From assembly GCA_018222605.1 (NCBI GenBank), contig JAAEZZ010000012.1:83826-147825 (forward strand): a stretch of DNA of 64,000 nucleotides, in the 5' to 3' direction. Each line of letters begins with the position of its first letter. Within the stretch, counting starts at the first letter, position 1. The stretch is from Alphaproteobacteria bacterium. Lineage in GTDB: Bacteria; Pseudomonadota; Alphaproteobacteria; Caulobacterales; Hyphomonadaceae. Positions 24,502 to 33,456 of this stretch are shown here, in pieces. A model generated the notes under the pieces. That model did not search any database. It was not told where the DNA came from and saw nothing but the letters and a program-made list of their open reading frames with translations. Position numbers and translations under genes: made by a program.

Positions 24502-25338
24502 ATGACCCTGACCATTCAGCCTCTTACCGGTACGCTTGGCGCAGAAATTCATGGTGCGGACCTGAAGGCGGGCCTGTCGAATGAGGCCTTCGCCACGGTC
24601 TATCAGGCCTTTCTGGATTACAAGGTGATCGTTCTGCGCGGCCAGCAGGGCATGACGCCGGACCAGCACAAGGCCTTCGCCCGCCGCTTTGGCACGCTGA
24701 ACATCCACCCCTATGTGAAGGGCATGGAGGGTCATCCGGAACTCCTTGAGATCATCAAGGAGCCGGACGAGAAGACCAATTTTGGCGGCGGTTGGCATTC
24801 CGACATGAGCTTCCTGGAGGAGCCTGCCCTCGGCTCCATTCTGCATGCCCTCGAAGTGCCGCCCTATGGCGGGGACACGCTGTTCGCAGACCAGCAGGCC
24901 GCCTATGATCGTCTGTCCCCGGGCCTCAAGAAGACGCTGGAGGGCATGACCGCCATCCACACTGCCAGCAAGGAATATGGCGCCGACGGCTATTCCGCCG
25001 CTGTGCGCCAGTCCATGGATGCCAAGTCTGCGCCCGATGCACCGGAATACGAGCACCCCGTCATCCGTACCCATCCGGAAACGGGCCGCAAGGGCTTGTT
25101 CATCAACCCGGCCTTCACGCTGCGTTTTGCTGGCTGGAGCCGGAAGGAAAGCCGGCCGTTGCTGAACTATCTGTTCGACCTGTCACGGGAGGAACGCAAC
25201 ACCTGCCGCGTCCGCTGGCAGGAAGGCGACGTCACCATGTGGGACAATCGCTGTGTCTGGCACTATGCCTTGAACGACTATCACGGTCACCGCCGCCACA
25301 TGCGCCGGGCCACGATCAATGGGGACAAGCCCCGCTAG
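24502..25338 (+). CDS. TauD/TfdA-type 2-oxoglutarate-dependent dioxygenase
   Basis: The 278-residue protein has the iron ligands His99 and Asp101 in GGWHSDMSF and the distal His in NRCVWHYALNDYHGHRR near residue 255, with the 2-oxoglutarate-binding Arg following. The motif order and GDTLFADQQAAYDRL match the taurine dioxygenase superfamily, in which oxygenation releases sulfite or degrades aryloxy-alkanoates. Sulfur use is possible given the cys operon at 54 kb, but this gene stands apart. It is divergent from serC, 134 bases away. No good ribosome-binding site is seen; a leaderless start is possible. Confidence 0.88.
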   Translation: MTLTIQPLTGTLGAEIHGADLKAGLSNEAFATVYQAFLDYKVIVLRGQQGMTPDQHKAFARRFGTLNIHPYVKGMEGHPELLEIIKEPDEKTNFGGGWHSDMSFLEEPALGSILHALEVPPYGGDTLFADQQAAYDRLSPGLKKTLEGMTAIHTASKEYGADGYSAAVRQSMDAKSAPDAPEYEHPVIRTHPETGRKGLFINPAFTLRFAGWSRKESRPLLNYLFDLSREERNTCRVRWQEGDVTMWDNRCVWHYALNDYHGHRRHMRRATINGDKPR

Positions 25339-25347
25339 CAAGCCGCC

Positions 25348-26001
25348 TCAGTCCGTTATCGGGCTGGCACCCCAGGCGATCAGGGCCTGACCGCCGAAAT
25401 AGAGAAACCAGAGGGCAATCGAGGGCAGGGGCCGTTTGGGCGCGCCTTCAGGCCGCTTGAACAGCTCAATCGACAGGATGACATCCGATGCGATGAACAT
25501 CAGGGCGCCTATCATGATCGGCAGGAAGACAGGGTCCAGACGCAATGCTGCTGCGCCCATCATCAGAATGACACCGCCATAGAGAAAGACCGGCCAGCGC
25601 ATCTTCGGCGGCAGCCACGGAGCCAGCCAGCGAATAAACAGCACGCCGCATAATATGAGGCCGGATTGCGCGGCCAGGATCAGCCAGCTCTGGTCAGCTT
25701 GAGGTAAGGCCCAGAACAGGGCGATATAGGCAACATGCGCCGCAAAGAACGCGCCCATGCCCGGCAGCAGGAATCTGTCGCCTTCATCTGCTTCCAGAAA
25801 GAAATCGCCGAGCGAGCTGAGTGCCAGGCCAGCCACAACCAGTAACGGCCCGCCCACCATGAAGGCCCATACGGCCAGCAGAGCGGTAGAGGCTGTCTTG
25901 ATGATCAGTTTGAGCAGGCTGTGACTGCGCCAGCTGAAGGCTGCGCCATACAGCGTACCCAGCACGAGCGAGCCCAGCAGGACATAGATGGCGGGCGTCA
26001 C
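25348..26001 (-). CDS. YhhN family membrane protein (lysoplasmalogenase-like)
   Basis: The 217-residue protein has about seven or eight hydrophobic segments, starting YVLLGSLVLGTLYGAAF and ending ALWFLYFGGQALIAWG. It has the YhhN/TMEM86 pattern: a SLGDFFLEAD loop, GMGAFFAAHVAYI and FIASDVILSIELF. In eukaryotic TMEM86 the members hydrolyse lysoplasmalogens; the bacterial role is uncertain. GTG 26001 starts five bases after the stop of the YkvA-family gene, so the two are one transcript. It is located in the cytoplasmic membrane. Confidence 0.83.
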   Translation of the reverse strand: MTPAIYVLLGSLVLGTLYGAAFSWRSHSLLKLIIKTASTALLAVWAFMVGGPLLVVAGLALSSLGDFFLEADEGDRFLLPGMGAFFAAHVAYIALFWALPQADQSWLILAAQSGLILCGVLFIRWLAPWLPPKMRWPVFLYGGVILMMGAAALRLDPVFLPIMIGALMFIASDVILSIELFKRPEGAPKRPLPSIALWFLYFGGQALIAWGASPITD

Positions 26002-26006
26002 GCCGC

Positions 26007-26408
26007 TCAGTCGCTCTGCTTGACGGGTTCCGGCAGACCCAGCAGGCGCCTGGCCATACCGCGATGCGTGTCTTTCACATGCATGCCGACAATGCCAAGC
26101 GCGGTCGCAAGAACCGTCGCGTCATCGGTGAAACCGAGGCCTGCGATAAAGTCCGGCAGCAAATCCACAGGCATCACGAAATAGGCTGCGGCTGCGAAAA
26201 GTACGCCTTTTGCCTTCATCGGTGTTTCAGGATCGCGCGCGGCGAAATAGGCCGCTGCCAGATCATCGGCAAAAGGGATTTTTCCCGCAACTTTCAGAAG
26301 CTTCGGGACCAGCCCTTGGGCCGTGCGCTCATTGCGCTCAATGGACTGCGGCGTGAAACGCCCATCAGCGCCCTTGATTGTGTTGATAATTTCCGCTGCG
26401 TCAGACAT
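26007..26408 (-). CDS. YkvA (DUF1232) family small membrane protein
   Basis: The 133-residue protein has a basic/amphipathic N-terminal half and a DUF1232 region (KAKGVLFAAAAYFVMPVDLLPDF, then GFTDDATVLATALGIV) that forms a hairpin-like pair of hydrophobic helices. The DLLPD motif is diagnostic. The family's function is unknown. GGAGGAGG is eight bases before the ATG. The gene is immediately upstream of the YhhN-type gene and appears to be the first of that pair. Confidence 0.85.
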   Translation of the reverse strand: MSDAAEIINTIKGADGRFTPQSIERNERTAQGLVPKLLKVAGKIPFADDLAAAYFAARDPETPMKAKGVLFAAAAYFVMPVDLLPDFIAGLGFTDDATVLATALGIVGMHVKDTHRGMARRLLGLPEPVKQSD

Positions 26409-26473
26409 TGCGTCCTCCTCCCAGCACTATAGACCAAGTGTGTATCAACGAAAACTAGGGAGGGCAGCGGCCC

Positions 26474-27256
26474 ATGGAACTCAATTCGAATATCTCCGCC
26501 GTGATCACGGGCGGTGCCTCTGGCCTCGGTGCCGCAACGGCGACGAAACTGGCCAAGGAATATGGCGTCAAGGTCGCCCTGTTTGACCTGAACGAGGAGA
26601 AGGGTGAAGCGCTCGCCAAGGAACTCGGAGGTGTCTTTTGCAAGGTCAACGTCACCGATGAAGCCTCTGTCGATGCCGGCTTTGCAAAGGCCCGCGAGGC
26701 AATCGGTCAAGAGCGTATCCTCGTCAACTGCGCCGGTACCGGCAACGCCATCAAGACAGCAAGCCGCGACAAGCAGAGCGGCGAGATCAAGCACTTCCCG
26801 CTCGACAAGTTCAACATGATTATCCAGATCAATCTGGTTGGCACATTCCGCTGTATTGCAAAATCCGCAGCAGGCATGATGACATTGGACCCGATCGAGG
26901 GTGAGCGCGGTGCCATCGTCAACACGGCGTCCGTTGCCGCTGAAGATGGTCAGATGGGCCAGGCGGCTTACTCCGCATCCAAGGGCGGCGTTGTCGGCAT
27001 GACCCTGCCGATCGCCCGCGACCTCTCGCGTGAGCTGATCCGCGTCAACACGATCCTGCCGGGTATCTTCAACACGCCGCTGATGCAGGGCGCTCCGGAT
27101 AATGTGAAACAGGCGTTGGCGGCCTCTGTGCCGAACCCGGCCCGTCTCGGCAATCCGGAAGAGTATGCATCTCTTGCGACAGAGATGATCCGAAACGGTT
27201 ACTTCAATGGTGAGGATGTCCGCCTCGACGGCGCGATCCGCATGGCGCCGCGCTGA
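26474..27256 (+). CDS. 3-hydroxyacyl-CoA dehydrogenase type-2-like SDR
   Basis: The 260-residue classical SDR has TGGASGLGAATA (residues 11-22) as cofactor loop, NCAGTGNA, the catalytic Ser in NTASVAAEDG, and the YSASKGG Tyr-Lys pair. A 30-residue insert after NCAGTGNA (KTASRDKQSGEIKHFPLDKF) resembles the HSD17B10/type 2 hydroxyacyl-CoA dehydrogenase branch that oxidises short branched-chain 3-hydroxyacyl-CoA. Its direct partners are not next to it. GGGAGGGC precedes the ATG; a good terminator follows at 27286-27312. Confidence 0.88.
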   Translation: MELNSNISAVITGGASGLGAATATKLAKEYGVKVALFDLNEEKGEALAKELGGVFCKVNVTDEASVDAGFAKAREAIGQERILVNCAGTGNAIKTASRDKQSGEIKHFPLDKFNMIIQINLVGTFRCIAKSAAGMMTLDPIEGERGAIVNTASVAAEDGQMGQAAYSASKGGVVGMTLPIARDLSRELIRVNTILPGIFNTPLMQGAPDNVKQALAASVPNPARLGNPEEYASLATEMIRNGYFNGEDVRLDGAIRMAPR

Positions 27257-27285
27257 TCTGACGCCAACTATCCTGACTATGAAAA

Positions 27286-27312
27286 AGCCCGCTCATCCGA
27301 GCGGGCTTTTTT
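27286..27312 (+). terminator. Rho-independent terminator of the SDR gene
   Basis: The nine-pair stem AGCCCGCTC/GAGCGGGCT is followed by six T after the stem, and it lies 30 bases past the stop. Confidence 0.95.
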
Positions 27313-27398
27313 GATCCAGGTTATGTGTACGGATTGCATCTGCCGGGAACCCCATCAACTCGCGAGGCGTAGGTTCGGAACACAAAGGGAGTTTATTC

Positions 27399-27764
27399 AT
27401 GGAAGAGCGCGAAAGCAGATTGATCGATCATATTCACATCCGCGTGTCGGATCTTGAGGCCAGTCAGCGTTTTTACCAGGCCGTGCTGAATGCGCTCGGC
27501 ATCGAATATATCTCCGATGAAACCCATTTTTCCGCCGCTGAACTCTGGATAGATCAGGGCGAAAGCCAGTCCAGTGTCCACATTGCCTTCAAGGCCAAGG
27601 GGCGCGACATGGTGGATCGCTGGTATGAGGCCGGACTGGAAGCGGGCGGCTATGACAATGGCTTGCCGGGTTTGAGGAAGCATCATCCGGGATATTATGC
27701 GGCCTTCCTGCTTGATCCGGACGGGAACAATATTGAAGCCGTGTTCCATGGCGATGCCGACTAG
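27399..27764 (+). CDS. VOC/glyoxalase-fold protein
   Basis: The 121-residue single-domain protein has paired beta-alpha-beta units: DHIHIRVSDLEASQRFYQ at the start with a His metal ligand, a central VHIAFKAKG with a second His, and a C-terminal AFLLDPDGNNIEAVFH with a Glu ligand. These are the usual His/His/Glu positions of glyoxalase and dioxygenase relatives. The substrate is not assignable. AAAGGGAG is 11 bases before the ATG. The gene has its own terminator. Confidence 0.85.
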   Translation: MEERESRLIDHIHIRVSDLEASQRFYQAVLNALGIEYISDETHFSAAELWIDQGESQSSVHIAFKAKGRDMVDRWYEAGLEAGGYDNGLPGLRKHHPGYYAAFLLDPDGNNIEAVFHGDAD

Positions 27765-27784
27765 GGCGGCGTTTGCCAGATAAA

Positions 27785-27818
27785 AGAAAGGCCCGCCCCA
27801 GGGGAGGGCAGGCCTTTA
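27785..27818 (+). terminator. Imperfect terminator hairpin after VOC gene
   Basis: AAAGGCC pairs with GGCCTTT outside a second GCCC/GGGC stem with one mismatch between. The T tract is short. It also lies just before the 3' end of the opposite-strand vWA gene. Confidence 0.6.
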
Positions 27819-27871
27819 AATGGGGGTGGGATACGAGAATGACAGGGAAACCCAGCCCCCGGTCGTCCCCT

Positions 27872-28633
27872 CTACTGTCCCTTGCGTTGTTTAACGCCTT
27901 CCTCGTCAGCAATTGCGCGATCTTCTTCATTGAAAATGATTTCCGTTTCCTCGCCCTTGCCATAGGCACGGGATTTCTTGGCTAGCGCGGACATGCTGTC
28001 CTGCATGGAGCCCTGACCGACAGCCATGCGCTTTGAAGCAGACACGCCGACAGCTTCGGCGTCATCAAAGCGGGCAAATTCGGCACCCAGAAAAACAACT
28101 TCCCAACCCTTGGCTTCGGCGCGTTCGAGCGCGGCCTTCGCGCCCTCCTTGGTCAACTCGCGGGAAGAGTTCTCAAGACCGTCCGTCATGATGACAATCA
28201 CGGCCTTTTCCGGCTTGTCGGCTTCGGCCAGGGAGACCATGCGGCCGATCGCATCGAACAACGGGGTCATGCCGCGTGGATTGGCCTCGTCATTGGTCAC
28301 ATTCTTCCAGTCTTCAGTTTTGACCTGCTTGCGCAGAACGTCGAATTGCATGCCGTCCTGATAGTCAAAGATGGCGAGCGTGACATCGGTTTCTATGTCG
28401 CTGCCTTCTGTCTCCCCTTCATCGGCCTCGCCGACGCTGGCGGCATAGGCGTTGACGGAATTGAGCGCCTCATCCCAGATATTGCTCATGGAACCTGTAC
28501 GGTCGAGCAGGATGTAGGAATGTACCGCCCCCGGATATTTATCAGGTTTCGGTGCTGGAATCTTTGCGGCGGCCGGCCCCATCATGGCGATGGATGCGGC
28601 GCCTGCGGCGAGTGTGGCGATGAGAGATTTCAT
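27872..28633 (-). CDS. Secreted von Willebrand factor A domain protein
   Basis: The 253-residue protein starts at ATG 28633 (GGGAAGGGACG upstream) with a signal peptide ending GPAAA. The vWA domain follows from about residue 38: SYILLDRTGSMSNIW carries the DxTGS variant of the metal-ion site (DxSxS in most), with the other metal residues in RGMTPLFDAIG and VIIMTDGLENSS. A long C-terminal part ends in many charged residues. It is probably periplasmic; its binding partner is unknown. The frame extends upstream to 28720 but without signal-like sequence. Confidence 0.85.
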   Translation of the reverse strand: MKSLIATLAAGAASIAMMGPAAAKIPAPKPDKYPGAVHSYILLDRTGSMSNIWDEALNSVNAYAASVGEADEGETEGSDIETDVTLAIFDYQDGMQFDVLRKQVKTEDWKNVTNDEANPRGMTPLFDAIGRMVSLAEADKPEKAVIVIMTDGLENSSRELTKEGAKAALERAEAKGWEVVFLGAEFARFDDAEAVGVSASKRMAVGQGSMQDSMSALAKKSRAYGKGEETEIIFNEEDRAIADEEGVKQRKGQ

Positions 28634-28810
28634 GGGTGCGTCCCTTCCCGGTAGTATCTTGCATCTGTCAGGCCCCCAGCCTTGATGTAGAGTAATGTCC
28701 CCTGGGATTGGGGCGCACATGTGGCATTAAGAAGTTGTTAGGATGATAATCGCGCGTTCGAGACCATCCGTACCCGGCGAAACTGAATGGCTGTTCATCT
28801 TAACGCAATC

Positions 28811-28840
28811 AGCCCGGAAGACAGGCGTGTCTTCCGGGCT
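28811..28840. terminator. 12-bp inverted repeat past the desaturase gene
   Basis: AGCCCGGAAGAC and its complement flank AGGCGT. It is 40 bases downstream of the desaturase stop on the minus strand. There is no clear T run, so this is a probable but weak terminator. Confidence 0.55.
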
Positions 28841-28881
28841 GATGTGTGGGGCTTGGGCGGGGAACTTAAATGCCGCTTACC

Positions 28882-29775
28882 TCAGGCAAATTGCGGAGCG
28901 ATCTTCAGGTTGCGAACCCAGCCAATCTTTTCCATGGCCAGCAGGATGGTGCCATTATAATCGACGATCCGGTTCCAGATGCCATGGCGCGGGCGGTGCA
29001 GGGCGCTGATCGGTTGGTCATGATGGTGATCGTGAAACGCTTCGCCACCGGTCAGCAGACCAATCAGGTGATCCGCCCAGAGCGGCGTTTTCAGATGGCC
29101 CAGCACATTGATGCCATAGACTGTGGCGTGGAATTGAATGGCGCGGCCGATCACGACGCTGGCATGGATCAGCGCAGTCAGCAGCAGCGAGCCGTCTGCC
29201 AGCCATACGATCAGATAGATCACGGCCGGGATGACCAGATGCACCACCAGGCTGATCTCATTGTAGAAGCGGTCCATCCAGACAATGACCGGCTGGTTCT
29301 TCAGCCACATGGCGAGCGGGCGATCCATATCCTTCTTGTCGCGGAACAGGATCCAGCCAACCCAGGCCCAACGTTTGGACTCAAACGGATTGTGCGGGTC
29401 ACCGGGCTTGTCGGAGAAGCGGTGGTGCTGGGAGTGGTAATTGACCCAATCCTTCACATTACCCTGCATGGCGATAACAAGATTGATCATGGTCAGCACC
29501 TGGCCCGGCACGGCCAGTTCGCCCGCGCGGTGCTGTAGAATGCGGTGCAGGGGACCAATTCCAGCGTTGCAGACAAAGATAGAGGCCGCAATCGTCGCAA
29601 TTGCGATGGGCACATACCACCAATGGAAGGTCAACGAGGACAAGAGAGCGCCCAGCAACACCATGGTGATAAACAGGGCTATGCCCAGAGCCGGATAGCC
29701 AATAGCCGAGAAGAAGCTGGGAAAATTGAACGTTTTCCACGTCTTCGGAATGGCAAGCGAGCGAGGCAGAGTCAT
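28882..29775 (-). CDS. Membrane acyl-CoA/fatty acid desaturase
   Basis: The 297-residue integral-membrane protein has three His boxes for a di-iron centre: HRILQH (about residue 75), HSQHH (about 109) and HDHHH (about 253). It also has two pairs of hydrophobic helices (ALGIALFITMVLLGALLSSL, LVVHLVIPAVIYLIVWLA). This is the delta-9 stearoyl desaturase-like (DesC/OLE1) group, which puts a cis double bond in acyl chains with oxygen and an electron donor. It modifies membrane fluidity. GAGGAGACA lies before the ATG. It is divergent from the zinc finger-membrane gene, 222 bases away. Confidence 0.9.
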   Translation of the reverse strand: MTLPRSLAIPKTWKTFNFPSFFSAIGYPALGIALFITMVLLGALLSSLTFHWWYVPIAIATIAASIFVCNAGIGPLHRILQHRAGELAVPGQVLTMINLVIAMQGNVKDWVNYHSQHHRFSDKPGDPHNPFESKRWAWVGWILFRDKKDMDRPLAMWLKNQPVIVWMDRFYNEISLVVHLVIPAVIYLIVWLADGSLLLTALIHASVVIGRAIQFHATVYGINVLGHLKTPLWADHLIGLLTGGEAFHDHHHDQPISALHRPRHGIWNRIVDYNGTILLAMEKIGWVRNLKIAPQFA

Positions 29776-29997
29776 TCAGGTGTCTCCTCAATGTCCGCGC
29801 CCCCGCGCGGATCTTGTTTTCATAAACTTCCGCTGAGCGGACCTATAATCTTTAAGGCCGCAGGCGGGGGTGCGTAAAGGATGCAAATGCGTCTCTGACG
29901 CAGTCGTGAAGACAAGTGTGGCGTGGGGGTGACGAGTGGGGTACAAAACGTGTACAAGCCTGTGAATAGTTGAGGCCAACCGGGCGGGAGGGGCTGA

Positions 29998-31194
29998 ATG
30001 GCGGATGACCGTCGCCTGTACGATTTGCAACGGCTCCACATTTTGGGGCTGGATCTGGAATCCAGTCAGGACGAGGCCGAGCTGAAAAGCCCCTGCCTGC
30101 TGACAGAGGATTGCCGTGAGTCCGGTGAGAACAGCCTCACGCTGAATCTTGAGACCGAGACATTCCACTGCGTAAATTGCAATCAGTCTGGTAGCTTGCG
30201 TGAGCTGGTCCGCGCCCTGGAAGGCGGCGCTCTTGTGCCGGTTAGCCCCGCCGAGCCAAAACCGCTGGAAGTTACCCGCATTGTTGACGCCGATTATACG
30301 CCGGTTGAGGTAAAGCCTGTTCAGGCGGTCGCGAAGAAGGCTGAGCCCAAAGTGCTACAGCTGAAGGACGCCCAGCGCATTCGCACACCTGAAGAGATCA
30401 GGATGGAGCATAAGCGCGCCAAACAGGCTGCGCGTGAAGGGCGTCATACGGGTGAGAAGATCATCATCACCCTTCTGGCGCTTGTCTTTTTTGGCGCCGG
30501 ACTGTCGGCAGCCGCGCTCAGCGGCTTTGCCAATTATCAGGCTTTTTCCAGTTCCGTTGCCGATCCGCTGCAGGCGGGCGTCTGGGGCTGGACGGGCGTG
30601 ATTGCGGCGGTCGTCTCCTTTGGCGGCTTTACCTTCTTCTATTGGCATACGGCCAACAGGCGCATGAAAGAGGGTGTTCGGGCGCTACTCTTCGCATTGG
30701 CGGGGGCAGGAACATCCATCGTCGGCACGCAGATGTATATCGCCGCCAACAACAAGGCCGCAGAGATGGAGCAGGTACAGGCCAGCTCCAATCGTGAAAT
30801 CCTGGAAGGCCAGATTGCAGACTGGCGCCGTCAGCTTGAAGGCATTCCGGCTGATACGCGCACTGTGGACGGGCTTGAGACCTATCTCGCAGAGGTTGAG
30901 CGGGTTGGGCGCACGCATCAAAAGCCGTATCGCGACGCCCAAAACGAATTGGGGCTCGCAAAACGCCGGGACGAATTGCAGGCCAAGATCGAGACAGCCA
31001 ATGCAGAGCTGCTTGGCACAGGGCAGGGCGAAATTCTCGTTCAGGCACAGACGCGCACCTCCATTCCGGGATGGTTCTTTGCCGGTATGCTGGAACTTTT
31101 TTCCAGTCAGGGCACATCCATCGGCCTGGTCGCGCTGTTGATCCTGTATGGCCGGCGTACGGTTAACCCCGTTGCAGGCAGCGTTAACGCTTGA
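29998..31194 (+). CDS. Primase-like CHC2 zinc-finger fused to a four-helix membrane protein
   Basis: The 398-residue protein has an unusual architecture. Residues 33-61 hold C33-x5-C39-x18-C58-x2-C61 (ending FHCVNCNQSGSLRELV), like the zinc finger of bacterial primases but with Cys in place of the His. An acidic and basic linker follows (62-150). Hydrophobic helices lie at about 154-177, 197-216 and 227-249. A predicted coiled coil spans 252-338, and a final helix 357-385. A signal peptide is absent. Function unknown; DNA or protein binding at the membrane would fit. It stands alone, with a terminator at 31277. I do not know a named family with this arrangement. Confidence 0.65.
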   Translation: MADDRRLYDLQRLHILGLDLESSQDEAELKSPCLLTEDCRESGENSLTLNLETETFHCVNCNQSGSLRELVRALEGGALVPVSPAEPKPLEVTRIVDADYTPVEVKPVQAVAKKAEPKVLQLKDAQRIRTPEEIRMEHKRAKQAAREGRHTGEKIIITLLALVFFGAGLSAAALSGFANYQAFSSSVADPLQAGVWGWTGVIAAVVSFGGFTFFYWHTANRRMKEGVRALLFALAGAGTSIVGTQMYIAANNKAAEMEQVQASSNREILEGQIADWRRQLEGIPADTRTVDGLETYLAEVERVGRTHQKPYRDAQNELGLAKRRDELQAKIETANAELLGTGQGEILVQAQTRTSIPGWFFAGMLELFSSQGTSIGLVALLILYGRRTVNPVAGSVNA

Positions 31195-31276
31195 AAACCT
31201 TCAAAAAATGAACCTTTTCGGGGCCGGGGCATAGAATCCATGAAGCAACGCTCTGGTGCTTCTCCATCCAACTTAC

Positions 31277-31308
31277 AAGCCGGTACAGAATGTACCGGCT
31301 TTTTCTTT
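31277..31308 (+). terminator. Rho-independent terminator
   Basis: The perfect 11-pair stem AAGCCGGTACA/TGTACCGGCTT has a GAA loop and then TTTTCTTT. It ends the unit of the zinc-finger membrane gene. Confidence 0.95.
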
Positions 31309-31493
31309 GCTGCGTAGCAATCATTACGGAATCATGGCGTGCTTCTTGCGGGGTGGGGCCTGAACTGCACTATTCATTGCAACATGTGCAGCAGATTGCC
31401 AAACCGGGGCCGAGAGGACAGGAACATGATCCTGAGAACAGAGACAGCATGCCAGTCTGTAAACAGACACGGTAAACGGGATGGACGCCCGGC

Positions 31494-32039
31494 ATGAATT
31501 TGTTCTTCCGTTTCCTGCGTGTTTTCCTGCCAGCTTTTTTCTCCAGCCAGCGAACCAATCTGCTGGATGTGCACATCGTCAAATCCGCAGTCTGGCTGGG
31601 GGATCAGGACCCTATGGGTCACATGACGAACTCACGGTATTCCTCTTTCACAGACCTCGGCATCATGAATTTCATGGGCCGTACCGGCACGTTGAAGGCG
31701 TTCCGTAAGCGCGGCTGGATGCCGGTCATCCAGCATGAATCCCTCACCTTCTATCGCATGATGAGATTCCCGCAGAAGTTTGAGTTGCGTACACAGATGG
31801 TAGGCTGGGAGGATTGCTATATCTGCTTCCGGCACGAGTTTCACAGCAAGGGCAAACTGATCGCGGAAAGTCGCATGGTTGCCCGTCTGACAGGCCGGCG
31901 GAAAACCAAGGTGACGGCAGAGATGGCACTGGAAGCGCTCGGGCTTTCCGTCGAGAGCCCGCAACTGGGCCAGCGTTATCTGGATGCGATTGCAGACCTT
32001 CAGGCAAAGGCCGCTGAGCGTGCGGCCGAGAAGGCCTAG
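31494..32039 (+). CDS. Acyl-CoA thioesterase-like (hotdog fold) protein
   Basis: The 181-residue protein contains the hotdog fold pattern: GDQDPMGHMTNSRYSSFTDLG carries the Asp-Met-x-HM-N-x-Y active-site stretch of 4HBT/THEM6-like thioesterases. HESLTFYRMMRFPQKFELRTQ and CYICFRHEFHSKGKLIAES follow. It hydrolyses acyl-CoA esters. The N-terminal 20 residues are hydrophobic and basic (FFRFLRVFLPAFF), suggesting membrane association. Its 3' end overlaps that of cdd on the other strand by four bases. Confidence 0.82.
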   Translation: MNLFFRFLRVFLPAFFSSQRTNLLDVHIVKSAVWLGDQDPMGHMTNSRYSSFTDLGIMNFMGRTGTLKAFRKRGWMPVIQHESLTFYRMMRFPQKFELRTQMVGWEDCYICFRHEFHSKGKLIAESRMVARLTGRRKTKVTAEMALEALGLSVESPQLGQRYLDAIADLQAKAAERAAEKA

Positions 32040-32479
32040 GGTTTCAGCTCAAAGGCGCTCGGCAATAGCTCGGCCAGCGTCCAGCTTTCAAGGCCGCTGC
32101 CATCTGCTGCGAGGCTGAGCACCTGGCAGTCCGGTCCGCCAAGTTCCGCAATCTTCTGGCGGCAGCCCCCACACGGCGTGAGGCCGCCCTCACCACCGAT
32201 GACAAGGACCACCGAGCAGCGTTTGCCCCCGGCTGTGATCATGGCGCCCAGTGCAGACGGCTCGGCGCAGGTGCCCATAGGATAGGACGCATTCTCGACA
32301 TTGCAGCCCGCAAAGATATGGCCCTGCTCGTCCAGCACCGCGGCCCCGACCTTGAAGCCGGAATAGGGCGCATGGGCGTTTTCCCGCGCAGCCATGGCGG
32401 CCTTTGTCAGCCGGTCCATCAGGGCGTCATCGATCTGGCGCAAAAGCGATATCCTCTGGTCAAGCACCTGCTTAAACAT
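32036..32479 (-). CDS. cdd: Cytidine deaminase
   Basis: The 147-residue protein has zinc ligands in CAEPSAL (Cys plus catalytic Glu) and PCGGCRQ (two Cys), the small homotetrameric Cdd type with three cysteines. NVENASYPMGTCAE is the usual N-terminal ligand segment. It converts cytidine and deoxycytidine to uridine and deoxyuridine. The divergent neighbours encode a nucleoside hydrolase and ribokinase, so the three make a salvage set. No clear ribosome-binding site is seen before ATG 32479. Confidence 0.93.
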   Translation of the reverse strand: MFKQVLDQRISLLRQIDDALMDRLTKAAMAARENAHAPYSGFKVGAAVLDEQGHIFAGCNVENASYPMGTCAEPSALGAMITAGGKRCSVVLVIGGEGGLTPCGGCRQKIAELGGPDCQVLSLAADGSGLESWTLAELLPSAFELKP

Positions 32480-32532
32480 TAGGCAGGATAGCCTTGTGTA
32501 TAGTTTGAAAGACTTAAGATCTGGCGACCCAT

Positions 32533-33456
32533 ATGACGAAATTACCCCTCATCATAGATTGTGATCCCGGCGTGGATGACGCCGTCATGCTGATGATGGC
32601 GCTGGCCAGTCCTGTGCTGGACGTGCGGGCCATCACCGCCGTTGCCGGTAATGTCCCTTTGCGCCTGACCAGCCGGAATGCGCGCATGATGTGCGATCTG
32701 ATGGGACGCACGGATATACCCGTTTATGCTGGTTGCCCGCGCCCGATGGTGCGCAGGCCTGTCACGGCGGAGGAGTTCCATGGCGAGAGCGGCATTGCTG
32801 GGCTCGACCCGTTCGATCCCGAAACGCCGCTCGCGCCGGACCATGCTGTAAACGTGCTGATTGAACAGCTGCGCGCCGCCGGGCCAAAGGGCCTGTCCCT
32901 GGTCGTGACTGGGCCGATGACAAATGTGGCGACGGCTATCGTCATGGCGCCCGATATTGTCCGGAACATCGACCAACTCATCCTGATGGCCGGTGCGGAT
33001 ACCGAAGGCGGAAACATTACGCCTTTCTCCGAATTCAACGTTTTCGCAGATCCGCACGCCGCTGAGATCGTGCTCGGTTCCGGCGCCTCAGCCACGCTGT
33101 TGTCTCTGGACGTGACACATCAGGTGCGCGCTCTGCCGGACAGGCTGGACGTATTCCGCGCAATGGCTGGAGAACGCGTGGCCATTCTGGTGAAGCTGCT
33201 GGAAGCGGCGAATGAGTTGGAGCAGAAATGGAAGGGCAAGAGCACGCCGATGCATGATCCCTCCACCATTGCGTGGCTGCTCGCGCCGGAGCTGTTCGAC
33301 AGCAAACCTGCCGCGATTACTGTGGAAACCAATTCCGGCGTCCGCTTTGGGCAGACCAAGGTGTCGCGCACACAGGATGGTCCGCACACATGGGTTACGC
33401 AGGCCGACGCGGACGGTTTCTTTGACCTTCTGAAAAGCCTGGTGGAGGCTGCATGA
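32533..33456 (+). CDS. Inosine-uridine-preferring nucleoside hydrolase
   Basis: The 307-residue protein begins with IIDCDPGVDDAVMLMMAL, the calcium-binding DxDxxxDD motif of the IUNH family. The catalytic region is FSEFNVFADPHAAEIV. It cleaves the N-glycosidic bond of ribonucleosides, giving free base and ribose. It overlaps the ribokinase gene by four bases (ATGA), so the ribose made is phosphorylated by the next gene product. The cytidine deaminase gene is divergent. Confidence 0.92.
   Translation: MTKLPLIIDCDPGVDDAVMLMMALASPVLDVRAITAVAGNVPLRLTSRNARMMCDLMGRTDIPVYAGCPRPMVRRPVTAEEFHGESGIAGLDPFDPETPLAPDHAVNVLIEQLRAAGPKGLSLVVTGPMTNVATAIVMAPDIVRNIDQLILMAGADTEGGNITPFSEFNVFADPHAAEIVLGSGASATLLSLDVTHQVRALPDRLDVFRAMAGERVAILVKLLEAANELEQKWKGKSTPMHDPSTIAWLLAPELFDSKPAAITVETNSGVRFGQTKVSRTQDGPHTWVTQADADGFFDLLKSLVEAA

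Noticed and set aside
31184..31195. 12-bp palindrome AGCGTTAACGCT at a gene end
   Set aside because: It is inside the coding end of the zinc-finger gene and has no matching partner or spacing rule; likely chance.
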